Origin: VMDJ01 sp965659945
GTDB taxonomy: Bacteria; Pseudomonadota; Gammaproteobacteria; Chromatiales; Chromatiaceae
NCBI GenBank assembly: GCA_965659945.1
Contig: CBFHYJ010000005.1
Span: 1 to 56,301, forward strand
Direction: 5' to 3'
Length of the DNA stretch: 56,301 bases
Program-made: the position numbers and the translations under genes
The notes under the pieces: model-generated
Database searches by the model: none
What the model was told of the DNA's origin: nothing
What the model saw: the letters and a program-made list of their open reading frames with translations, nothing else
Shown: one piece after another, positions 34,146 to 42,684 of the stretch
Position numbering within the stretch: the stretch's first letter is position 1
Layout of the letters: each line of letters starts with the position of its first letter

Positions 34146-35459
34146 TTAATCCACGAAGCGTGCCACCAACCCCATTCGGTCTGTGCCGAGTGGTAAGCGA
34201 GTGCGTACTACCCAACCATCACCTTTGGCTTCATCAACCTTATGACCTTTCTTATCAATCATCTCGCTCAGAGTGAAACGATGATTGCCTGAAGGGGTAA
34301 TCAACTCCATCTTGTCACCGACAGCAAAGCGATTCTTCACGATCAATTCGGTCAAGCCTGAGTCATTATCGGTTTCACCGATTTCAGCAGCAAACTGTGA
34401 CTTATCCGCCATTGAAGCACCGGTACGGTACTGCTGTAGCTCTTGCGACTCATGACGCTCAAAAAAGCCATCGGTATATCCACGATTAGCCAGATTCTCA
34501 AGCTCCGCTAAGAGCTGTGGATCAAAAGGTCGACCCGCTACCGCATCATCAATCGCTTTGCGGTATACCTGTGTGGTACGTGCCGTGTAGTAATGTGACT
34601 TAGTACGGCCTTCGATCTTTAAACAATCCACACCGATCTGCGTTAAACGATGTACGTGCTCAACTGCACGTAAATCACGAGAGTTCATGATGTAGGTACC
34701 ATGCTCGTCTTCAAAGATCGGCATGAACTCACCTGGACGATTACGCTCTTCTAGGTAGTAAATCTCATCGGCTGCCGGATGACGTTTAATATCCGATAGC
34801 GCAACTGATGGAATCGAGGTGTCATTCACTGCATCAAAATCATCTTTAGCGATTTTGTAATCCCAACGACACGAGTTGGTACAGGTACCCTGATTCGCAT
34901 CACGGTGATTAAAGTAACCTGATAGCAAACAGCGACCTGAATACGCAATACACAGCGCACCGTGGACAAATACCTCAATCTCCATGTCTGGACAGTCATC
35001 ACGAATCGCTGCGACTTCATCAAGCGAAAGTTCGCGCGACAAGATCACACGGGTTAAACCCATCGACTGCCAGAACTTAACACCCGCCGAGTTAACCGTA
35101 TTGGCTTGTACAGACAAATGGATTGGCATATCTGGCCAATGTTGACGCACCAACATAATCAAGCCTGGGTCAGCCATGATCAGTGCATCAGGCCCCATAT
35201 CGATAACTGGCTCGATATCATCTAAAAAAGTTTTCAGCTTGGCACCATGCGGCATCGCATTCGTCGCCACAAAGAACTGCTTACCCTGCGCATGCGCCTC
35301 TGCAATACCGGTACGCAGATTATCTTCAAGGAAATCGTTATTACGCACCCGCAAACTGTAACGAGGCATGCCCGCATAAATCGCATCAGCACCATACGCA
35401 TAGGCGTAGCGCATATTGCGTAAGGTACCCGCCGGTGAAAGAAGCTCGGGCGATTTCAT
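34146..35459 (-). CDS. trhP: tRNA 5-hydroxyuridine synthesis protein TrhP (U32 peptidase family, YegQ)
   Basis: TrhP acts in oxygen-independent, prephenate-dependent hydroxylation of U34 in tRNA. It belongs to the U32 'peptidase' family, but its members act on RNA. I chose the ATG at 35459 (MKSPELLSPAGTLRNMRYAYAYGADAIYAGMPRYSLR), preceded by AAGGAAA; the frame is open 13 codons further. The cysteine set expected to bind an iron-sulfur cluster is present in CIAYSGRCLLSGYFNHRDANQGTCTNSCRWDY near residues 167-200, with a further cysteine in DCLKIEGRTKSHYY. The resulting 437 residues are close to E. coli YegQ (453). Confidence 0.9.
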   Translation of the reverse strand: MKSPELLSPAGTLRNMRYAYAYGADAIYAGMPRYSLRVRNNDFLEDNLRTGIAEAHAQGKQFFVATNAMPHGAKLKTFLDDIEPVIDMGPDALIMADPGLIMLVRQHWPDMPIHLSVQANTVNSAGVKFWQSMGLTRVILSRELSLDEVAAIRDDCPDMEIEVFVHGALCIAYSGRCLLSGYFNHRDANQGTCTNSCRWDYKIAKDDFDAVNDTSIPSVALSDIKRHPAADEIYYLEERNRPGEFMPIFEDEHGTYIMNSRDLRAVEHVHRLTQIGVDCLKIEGRTKSHYYTARTTQVYRKAIDDAVAGRPFDPQLLAELENLANRGYTDGFFERHESQELQQYRTGASMADKSQFAAEIGETDNDSGLTELIVKNRFAVGDKMELITPSGNHRFTLSEMIDKKGHKVDEAKGDGWVVRTRLPLGTDRMGLVARFVD

Positions 35460-35558
35460 AATGATTTCCTTAGTTGAGTGCGAGCATTCTAATGACAATC
35501 AGTCACTTGCACTACAGTGATACCCGCACAGCTAACAGTATTTCTAGCCTAAAGGCAC

Positions 35559-35582
35559 AAAAAAGCCCCCTTTTGGGGGCTT
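35559..35582 (-). terminator. Intrinsic terminator of soeABC
   Basis: On the minus strand AAGCCCCC / GGGGGCTT pair around a four-base A-rich loop, followed by a run of T. It begins 18 bases after the soeC stop and should end the soeABC transcript before trhP. Confidence 0.88.
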
Positions 35583-35599
35583 CTTAGACCATAAGTCGT

Positions 35600-36592
35600 T
35601 TAACCGACCGTTTGGTAATACAGGTTTTGTGGGTGCTTACCTTCGGTAAAGAAATACCAACGCTCAGCAATCAAACCAATGTACTGCACGACAAAAGCCA
35701 CCAACGGAAGTGTTGCTGAATTTGTCGCCTCACCCGCCGCCAACAATGCCACCGGTGCTGCAAACACAGCCACTAGGAAGAACATACGTATAAAAGCGAG
35801 GGTCGCATTTGATGCACCGTGGAAATATTCCTTGGTGTTAAACGAGCCACCCATAAAGCCCATCGAACGTTGCGTGATATGTGTATGACGAACACCCAAC
35901 GCTGAACGCAAGGTCGACTTATGTTTGATACGACCATTTCGCCACATCGAAAAGCCACGGGTCACGGCTGACATGATGGTGAAGATCACTGCCCATGAGC
36001 CAAAGAACACAATGAGGTCGACACCAGCCCAAGCCGAGAATGCGGCAGCCAAGGTAAAGCCTGATGCCAAACCAAATAGCATGAAGTTAGCGACCGTTAG
36101 TGGATGATGCCACTCCTGCAAGAAACGCAAACTCGCATAGATCATTGCTGTGCTAATAAATAACACGATCGATAACAACACGCCAATCGCACCAAAAATC
36201 AAGCTTACATCAACCGGCAATACATCTTTGATAACAAACAACGGCTGTGTCCATTGCATGTAATGCGCCAAGCCATATAAAAACACAAAGAACATAAACA
36301 CAGGAAGTGCGATCAACTCTCGCGACAACCATGAGGTACGCCATTGCGACATGCCACGCCATGCACGTGTAATGAAGTAGCTAGGCTTACCTAAGTGGAA
36401 AACCGCAGCAACCAAACCACCCACAAGGAAGATCAGTGACAACAAACTACCCATCGCATAGAAACTCACGCTGTCTTGAGCGGGTAAAAGATTTGCAATA
36501 GAGTAAACCTGACCGGTTACCAAGGCCATAAACAAGCCTTGAGCAGCACCAATCAAAGTCGTTAAGAAAATTACAGAAAACGCCGGATGCAT
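35600..36592 (-). CDS. soeC: Sulfite dehydrogenase membrane anchor SoeC (DmsC/NrfD-like)
   Basis: This 330-residue integral membrane protein has about eight hydrophobic segments. It resembles the DmsC-type anchor: VAAVFHLGKPSYFITRAWRGMSQWRTSWLSREL near residues 60-95, and a C-terminal RMFFLVAVFAAP ... GLIAERWYFF. It passes electrons from sulfite oxidation to the quinone pool and tethers SoeAB to the cytoplasmic face of the membrane. It follows soeB by 14 bases and is followed by the operon terminator. DmsC of a DMSO reductase is the alternative, but the SoeA partner lacks a Tat signal. Confidence 0.85.
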   Translation of the reverse strand: MHPAFSVIFLTTLIGAAQGLFMALVTGQVYSIANLLPAQDSVSFYAMGSLLSLIFLVGGLVAAVFHLGKPSYFITRAWRGMSQWRTSWLSRELIALPVFMFFVFLYGLAHYMQWTQPLFVIKDVLPVDVSLIFGAIGVLLSIVLFISTAMIYASLRFLQEWHHPLTVANFMLFGLASGFTLAAAFSAWAGVDLIVFFGSWAVIFTIMSAVTRGFSMWRNGRIKHKSTLRSALGVRHTHITQRSMGFMGGSFNTKEYFHGASNATLAFIRMFFLVAVFAAPVALLAAGEATNSATLPLVAFVVQYIGLIAERWYFFTEGKHPQNLYYQTVG

Positions 36593-36606
36593 ATCATCAA
36601 TCTCCT

Positions 36607-37329
36607 TTAGTACGACACATCGTCGAGGGTATCGCCAGTCGCTGCTGGCAATGGATGTTCCTTATCGAGTGGATTTTCCGCACGGATAAGTTCGTCCTCG
36701 AAGATCTGGATACGGGTCTTACGACGTGGCAAATAGTGGTTAGCCGGCTGAGTACCCCATTCTGGCATCAACTGATAACCACCACGCTCACGAATCGCAA
36801 CCGAAGCTTCTGAATCTGGGTCATGCACATCACCATAGATACGCGCGCTTGTCGGACAAGCCAAAACACATGCCGGTTTACGCTCAGATTCGGGTTTCGT
36901 TTCGTCAGTGATACGATCGATACACAGGGTGCACTTCTTCATCACCTTCTGCATCTCATCAAGCTCACGCACACCGTAAGGACATGCCCATGAGCAATAC
37001 TTACAGCCGATACACTTATCGTAATCAACTAGGACTACGCCGTTATCTTCACGCTTGTACGATGCGCCTGTAGGACATACCGGTACGCAAGGCGGCTCTT
37101 CACAGTGCAAACAGCTCTTCGGGAAGTGAACGGTTTCCGTATTCGGATACTCGCCTACTTCGTAGGTTTGAACACGGTTGAAGAAGGTACCTGTTGGATC
37201 AGCATCATAAGGACGCTCATCCACCATGTAGCCAGCCCAGCCAGAGGTGTTCCATTCTTTACAAGAAGTCACGCAAGCATGGCAGCCTACGCAAACATTC
37301 AAATCAATTACCAATGCAAGTTGAGTCAT
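36607..37329 (-). CDS. soeB: Sulfite dehydrogenase iron-sulfur subunit SoeB
   Basis: This 240-residue ferredoxin-like subunit carries four [4Fe-4S] cysteine sets: CVGCHACVTSCKEWN (residues 14-28), CLHCEEPPCVPVCPTGA, CIGCKYCSWACPYGVRE, and CTLCIDRI with CVLACPTSARIYGD. It relays electrons from the molybdenum site of SoeA to SoeC. The layout is that of DmsB/PsrB/SoeB proteins. There is no signal peptide, fitting a cytoplasmic complex. It begins 20 bases after soeA and precedes soeC. Confidence 0.9.
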   Translation of the reverse strand: MTQLALVIDLNVCVGCHACVTSCKEWNTSGWAGYMVDERPYDADPTGTFFNRVQTYEVGEYPNTETVHFPKSCLHCEEPPCVPVCPTGASYKREDNGVVLVDYDKCIGCKYCSWACPYGVRELDEMQKVMKKCTLCIDRITDETKPESERKPACVLACPTSARIYGDVHDPDSEASVAIRERGGYQLMPEWGTQPANHYLPRRKTRIQIFEDELIRAENPLDKEHPLPAATGDTLDDVSY

Positions 37330-37349
37330 TATCTTTCTCTCTTGTCGGC

Positions 37350-40259
37350 TTAATCTTTAATGCCAGTCTTTTTACGGAACATGCCCGCAAAATAGGCTTG
37401 GAATTTGCCACGCTTCTTATCCTGACCTGGTAGGCGACGCTGTGGTTTGAACTGTGGGAAGCTCACTTCAGGCTCATTACTATCAGCCTTGTAAACTTTC
37501 ACACGTACGTCATACCAAGCCGCTTGACCTGTCACAGGGTCAGAGTTGGACATGTTTTTACCTGCCTCACAGGGTGGCAACTCTTCTGAGATCACATGAT
37601 TTAACAAGAAACCTTTTTGTGATTCATTGGCTTTGCCATCGAGACCCCATGCGCCCGATGCTTTACCGATCGCATTCCATGTCCACACAGTGCCTGGCTC
37701 AACAGATTCTGAGAATCGCGCCTTACAACGGACTTTACCGTGCACCGATTCAACCCAGACCCAGTCACCATCGCTAAAGCCTTGTTGCTCACCAACAATC
37801 GGACTCATGTAGAGATAGTTATAAGTATGGATCTGACGCAACCATGCATTTTGGCTGTCCCATGAGTGGTACATCGCCATAGGACGCTGGGTTAATGCAT
37901 TTAACGGATATTCCTGAGTATCCACCAAGTTAGATTCCAAGGTCTCGTGATAAAACGGCAGTGGATCCATGTAGGTATCTAAACGCTTACGCAAGCGCTC
38001 TGGTGGTACACGACCTGTGGTTTTACCTTGTGCGGCGCGACGGAACTTTTGTAGCACCTCAGAGTAAATATGCACGTTAATAGGCTCTGCGTAACGCGTC
38101 ATACCATGTGCACGAGCCCATTCTAGATAACCTTTATTCCAGTTACGCATGTACTGGTACGACTTTGGCAACTCATAATGGAAGACACAGTTGTTCTTCG
38201 CATACATTTCCCACTGACGCGGGTTAGGCTCACCCTTAAGGAACTTCTCGCCCCCTTTACCACGCCATCCTGATAGAAAGCCGATACCAGAACCTGGTGC
38301 CGTTTCAAAGTTAACAATGAAGTCTGGATAGTCACGGAACTTGCGTGAGCCATCATCATTAGTAAAGGCTGGCAACTTCAAACGTGAAGCTAGCTCAACA
38401 ACAACATCTTGGAACGGTTTACACTCACCTTTAGGTGGCACAACCGGAATACGAACCGAATCGACTGGACCATCAAATTCTGAGATTGGACGGTCAAGCA
38501 TCGACATCGTGTCATGGCGCTCTAGATACGTTGTATCAGGTAATACCAAATCCGCGAACGCTACGGTTTCTGATTGGAATGCATCACACACAATCAAGAA
38601 CGGGATCTTATATTCACCATTCTCATCTTTATCTGTGAGCATCTCGCGAACCTTCGCGGTGTTCATTGATGAGTTCCATGCCATGTTCGCCATGAACAAC
38701 AACATAGTGTCAATTTTGTACGGATCGCCGCGCCACGCATTGGTGATCGCGTTGTGCATCATGCCGTGAACTGACAACGGATATTCCCAAGAGAAAGCCT
38801 TGTCCAAACGAATCGCTTCGCCGTCTTCATCGACAAACAAATCTTTTGGATCAGCCGGCCAACCTAATGGCATGCCATTCAGTGGTGTATTTGGCTGTAC
38901 ATCATCCCAGCTTGTTGGTGGCTTAGGGCAAGGCGGAATTGGGCGTGGGAATGGCGCTTTGTGACGGAAGCCCCCAGGAGTATCAATGGTGCCTAACAAG
39001 GTCATCAATACCGACATCGCACGGATGGTTTGGAAACCATTTGAGTGTGCTGCCAAACCACGCATCGCGTGGAATGCTACTGGCGCACCCTTAACACTGG
39101 CGTGCTCTTGACCCCAAACGTCAGTCCATTGAATCGGTAATTCGATCTTCTGGTCTCGGGCTACGACACCCATTTCGTGTGCCAAACGCACGATGGTTTC
39201 AACAGGGATACCGGTGACACCAGCTGCCCATTCAGGGGTGTATTCTTCAACGCGCTCTTTCAGCATCTGGAAGGCCGTTTTAACAGGCTTACCTTCAACC
39301 TCATACTCACCCATCAGATAAGGGTCAGCGCCTTCTGCACGTACATTAACGGGTTGATTAGTATTGCGATCCCACCAAAGTTTGTTTTGTGGATCGAAAC
39401 ACCCTTCTTCACCTGGTTCATTGGTACGGATAAACATACCGTAGTCATCTGAATCAGCATCCAAGTTAATCAATTCGGCTGAGTTGGTGTAATTCACCAA
39501 GAACTCACGATCGTAAAGACCTTGTGCAATCAGCTCATGAATGATCGCAAGGAACAATGCGCCATCAGTACCCGGACGAATAGGAACCCACTCGTCTGCA
39601 ATTGCTGAGTAACCCGTACGCACTGGATTAATGGTGATGAAACGACCGCCTTGGCGCTTGAACTTCGACAGCGCGATCTTCATTGGATTTGAGTGATGGT
39701 CTTCAGCCGTACCAATCATGATGAACAGCTTAGAGCGATCGAGGTCAGGACCACCGAATTCCCAGAACGAGCCACCGATCGAATAGATCATGCCCGCCGC
39801 CATGTTTACTGAGCAGAAACCACCGTGCGCTGCATAGTTTGGCGTACCAAACTGCTTCGCAAACAAACCGGTTAATGCCTGCATCTGGTCACGACCAGTA
39901 AAGACAGCAAACTTCTTTGGATCGGTTTCACGCAAGTGCGACAAACGCTCTTCCATGATCTTAAATGCCTGATCCCAAGAGATTTCTTCGAAATCAGACT
40001 CGCCTCGCTTACCACCCTTACGACGCATTAAAGGTTTGGTAAGACGACCTGGTGAGTATTGCTTCATGATGCCTGAAGCACCCTTCGCACAGATCACACC
40101 CTTATTTAAAGGATGCTCTGGGTTACCTTCGATGTGGCGCACCTCACCATCACGTAAAGTGACGCGGATACCACAGCGACATGCACACATATAACAAGTC
40201 GTTGTTTTGGTCTCGACGCGACCGATTTCTGAATCGGTATGAGCAACTGGATCCAACAT
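37350..40259 (-). CDS. soeA: Cytoplasmic sulfite dehydrogenase molybdopterin subunit SoeA
   Basis: SoeA oxidises sulfite to sulfate in the cytoplasm, the last step of sulfur oxidation in many purple and colourless sulfur bacteria. The 969-residue length fits SoeA. The [4Fe-4S] ligands are in TCYMCACRCG (C22, C25, C29) and ICAKG (C57). A cysteine in AHGGFCSVNMAAG near 150 is the probable molybdenum ligand. There is no twin-arginine signal, which separates it from DmsA, PhsA and PsrA, periplasmic enzymes with similar motifs. It is first in soeABC. Assignment rests on remembered family features and operon structure. Confidence 0.85.
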   Translation of the reverse strand: MLDPVAHTDSEIGRVETKTTTCYMCACRCGIRVTLRDGEVRHIEGNPEHPLNKGVICAKGASGIMKQYSPGRLTKPLMRRKGGKRGESDFEEISWDQAFKIMEERLSHLRETDPKKFAVFTGRDQMQALTGLFAKQFGTPNYAAHGGFCSVNMAAGMIYSIGGSFWEFGGPDLDRSKLFIMIGTAEDHHSNPMKIALSKFKRQGGRFITINPVRTGYSAIADEWVPIRPGTDGALFLAIIHELIAQGLYDREFLVNYTNSAELINLDADSDDYGMFIRTNEPGEEGCFDPQNKLWWDRNTNQPVNVRAEGADPYLMGEYEVEGKPVKTAFQMLKERVEEYTPEWAAGVTGIPVETIVRLAHEMGVVARDQKIELPIQWTDVWGQEHASVKGAPVAFHAMRGLAAHSNGFQTIRAMSVLMTLLGTIDTPGGFRHKAPFPRPIPPCPKPPTSWDDVQPNTPLNGMPLGWPADPKDLFVDEDGEAIRLDKAFSWEYPLSVHGMMHNAITNAWRGDPYKIDTMLLFMANMAWNSSMNTAKVREMLTDKDENGEYKIPFLIVCDAFQSETVAFADLVLPDTTYLERHDTMSMLDRPISEFDGPVDSVRIPVVPPKGECKPFQDVVVELASRLKLPAFTNDDGSRKFRDYPDFIVNFETAPGSGIGFLSGWRGKGGEKFLKGEPNPRQWEMYAKNNCVFHYELPKSYQYMRNWNKGYLEWARAHGMTRYAEPINVHIYSEVLQKFRRAAQGKTTGRVPPERLRKRLDTYMDPLPFYHETLESNLVDTQEYPLNALTQRPMAMYHSWDSQNAWLRQIHTYNYLYMSPIVGEQQGFSDGDWVWVESVHGKVRCKARFSESVEPGTVWTWNAIGKASGAWGLDGKANESQKGFLLNHVISEELPPCEAGKNMSNSDPVTGQAAWYDVRVKVYKADSNEPEVSFPQFKPQRRLPGQDKKRGKFQAYFAGMFRKKTGIKD

Positions 40260-40538
40260 GCCTGTTTGCCTATTTTGTTAGTTAAACCTGATGACTGGGT
40301 ACTGCTGACAGTCATATTAATAGCTCATTCTAATATTAGATAATACTTATAATCAAATCACCCTAAAGAGGTGGTAAGTGGTCGAAACACTAAGCTATTG
40401 AAAGGTATAGAAAATTAGAGATCAGGAATTTTAGGAAGTTGTTGAGAAATAAGGATTTTTTATTTATCGAGGTATTTGCCATAAATTTTACTAATAAGCA
40501 AAACTTATCACAAAATAGAATTTTTCAGCGCTAATGGC
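40260..40538. other. AT-rich intergenic region uup / soeA with small palindrome
   Basis: This stretch holds the soeA promoter region and the end of the uup transcript; no ORF is supported. A perfect 12-base palindrome, TCTAATATTAGA, lies at 40329-40340, about 70 bases upstream of the soeA start, and could be an operator. No convincing intrinsic terminator for an upstream transcript is visible. Confidence 0.5.
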
Positions 40539-42425
40539 TTAGCTATCAAGCTCCATCCAGCGCTCTAAACATCCCTCAAGCTCGGTTTCGATCTGTTGAA
40601 GTCGGGCTGTTTTTGCAGCCATTCCATCGGAACCCAGTTGGTCAAACGCATTCGGATCAGCGAGCTCAGCATTGATCGTATCTCGCTCGGCTTCTAATGA
40701 TTCAATCTGCTTAGGTAGAAGATCCAATTCGCGTTGATCTTTATAGGAAAGCTTTTTCTTCGGCACCTTAGGCTCAGCGGCTTTTTCAGGTTCGGCTTTT
40801 GCTTTTGCCACCGGTTTTTCAACTGCAGGTTTGCCGCGTTGGCGTAGCCAATCAGCGTAGCCACCCACGTATTCATTCACCGCACCCTGCCCTTCAAACA
40901 CCAACGTACTGGTGACCACGTTATCAACGAACTGACGGTCGTGACTCACTAACAACAAGGTGCCTTCAAATTCGAGCAATAATTCTTCTAGTAACTCGAG
41001 TGTTTCAAGATCTAAGTCATTGGTGGGCTCGTCCATAACCAATACGTTTGCGGGCTTAGTAAATAACTTAGCGAGCAACAAACGGTTACGCTCTCCACCT
41101 GACAATGCCTTTACGGGCTGGCGGCAACGCTGCGGTGGGAACAAAAAGTCACCTAGATAACTAATGACGTGTTTACTTTTGCCATTAATCAGTACTTTAT
41201 CGCTGCCTTCAGCGACGTTATCGACAACGTTCTTTTCAAGGTCTAGCTGATCTCGCAACTGATCAAAGTAAGCAATCTCTAGCTTAGTACCTAAGTCAAT
41301 TGCGCCTGAATCAGGCTGTAATTTACCGAGCAGAAGATTCAGTAAGGTACTTTTGCCACAACCATTCGGTCCGATAATGCCAATCCGATCACCACGCATG
41401 ATGGTGGTGCTTAAACCTTGCACGATAGGCTTATCCGCCCAGGCATAGTTCACATCAACTGCTTCACAAACCACCTTGCCGGACTTATCTGCGGCATTCA
41501 TTTGCAAGTTAGCTGTACCTTGACGTGAACGGCGTTGCGAAAACTGATCACGCATATCTTTTAATCGACGCACACGACCTTCATTACGCGTACGACGCGC
41601 CTTGATCCCTTGGCGAATCCACACTTCTTCTTGAGCCAACATTTTGTCGAAACGTGCGTTTGCTAATTGCTCAGCGTTATCCATCTCTTCACGGCGTCGA
41701 ATGTAATTATCGTAATCACCCGGAAAATCAACTAACTGACCACGATCTAACTCGACAATGCGGGTTGCTAACGCACGCAAGAAACTTCGGTCGTGGGTGA
41801 TAAAAATGAGCGCACCCTGCCAGGTCTTCAAGAACTCTTCGAGCCACGCAATAGATTCCACATCGAGATGGTTAGTCGGCTCATCGAGTAACAAAATATC
41901 TGGCTGTTTAACCAGTACGCGCGCCAACAGCACACGACGCTTCATACCACCCGACAGACCTGAAAAATCAGCTTCAGGGTTCAACTGCATACGAGAGATC
42001 ACTTGCTCAATAAGCGAGTTAAGGTTCCAGCCATCATTCGCCTCTAAGGCTTGCTGAGCTTTTTCTAATTTAGCGAAAGCCTCATCATCTGCAGAATGCG
42101 CCAGCGCTTCACTCGCCTCGTGATACGCCTTAACCACTTCAGCTAGCTCTCCGGCACCCTCAGCAACTACATCAAATACGCGGCCTGAGAGATGACGTGG
42201 TACTTCTTGCTCCAAACGGCCAATCACCGCCCCTTTTTGCAACACGCGCTCACCGTCATCGATTGGCTGCTCTTCAGCGATCACCTTCATCAAGGTCGAC
42301 TTACCCTCGCCATTGCGACCAATGATGCAAACACGCTCGCCGCACTCTAGATTGAACGCTAGTCCGTCCAATAAAGGTGGGTGACTAAATGAAAGTTGAA
42401 TATCGCGTAGCGTGAGTAACGCCAT
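40539..42425 (-). CDS. uup: ABC-F ATPase Uup
   Basis: This is a cytoplasmic ABC-F protein without membrane domains, linked in E. coli to ribosome function and to limiting transposon precise excision. The 628 residues contain two ABC modules with Walker A GRNGEGKST (about 36-44) and GPNGCGKST (about 349). Signatures are SGLSGGMKRR and KALSGGERNR, with Walker B ILLLDEPTNHLD and VLVMDEPTNDLD. The linker has the ABC-F arm region. The C-terminal ~90 residues form the basic coiled-coil domain characteristic of Uup (KKKLSYKDQRELDLLPKQIESLEAE), which separates it from EttA and YheS. Confidence 0.93.
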   Translation of the reverse strand: MALLTLRDIQLSFSHPPLLDGLAFNLECGERVCIIGRNGEGKSTLMKVIAEEQPIDDGERVLQKGAVIGRLEQEVPRHLSGRVFDVVAEGAGELAEVVKAYHEASEALAHSADDEAFAKLEKAQQALEANDGWNLNSLIEQVISRMQLNPEADFSGLSGGMKRRVLLARVLVKQPDILLLDEPTNHLDVESIAWLEEFLKTWQGALIFITHDRSFLRALATRIVELDRGQLVDFPGDYDNYIRRREEMDNAEQLANARFDKMLAQEEVWIRQGIKARRTRNEGRVRRLKDMRDQFSQRRSRQGTANLQMNAADKSGKVVCEAVDVNYAWADKPIVQGLSTTIMRGDRIGIIGPNGCGKSTLLNLLLGKLQPDSGAIDLGTKLEIAYFDQLRDQLDLEKNVVDNVAEGSDKVLINGKSKHVISYLGDFLFPPQRCRQPVKALSGGERNRLLLAKLFTKPANVLVMDEPTNDLDLETLELLEELLLEFEGTLLLVSHDRQFVDNVVTSTLVFEGQGAVNEYVGGYADWLRQRGKPAVEKPVAKAKAEPEKAAEPKVPKKKLSYKDQRELDLLPKQIESLEAERDTINAELADPNAFDQLGSDGMAAKTARLQQIETELEGCLERWMELDS

Positions 42426-42548
42426 GAAAGCCTCTAATTAACTGGAAAGGATGATCTGACAAAACGCGACATCATACGCTTTATTTTTGTTGGGCTTATG
42501 TGTTCCAAAAAAACAGTCCCAAAGCCAGAAATTGACCCAATTAAAAAA

Positions 42549-42568
42549 TATATGATCTATGTCATATA
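42549..42568. promoter_or_regulatory. Palindromic candidate operator upstream of cydA
   Basis: TATATGA-N6-TCATATA is a perfect 7+7 inverted repeat, 117-136 bases before the cydA start codon. A TTGACC hexamer at 42532-42537 just upstream could be a -35 element. The repeat is not an FNR box (TTGAT-N4-ATCAA) or another oxygen-regulator site I recognise. It lies in the 259-base divergent region between uup and cydA, otherwise gene-free. Confidence 0.45.
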
Positions 42569-42684
42569 GGGAAAACCATATATCACCATAGAATCGCCGC
42601 CAACAGGTGCTACGCAAGCGCTGCAATTTTGGAAACAGAGTGAATTACCCCTAATTCACTCCACATCGAGTTGGGAGAAGCAAG

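Noticed and set aside
37350..40259. SoeA as a periplasmic DMSO, thiosulfate or polysulfide reductase
   Set aside because: The N-terminus starts directly before the iron-sulfur motif with no twin-arginine signal, and the length fits cytoplasmic SoeA.
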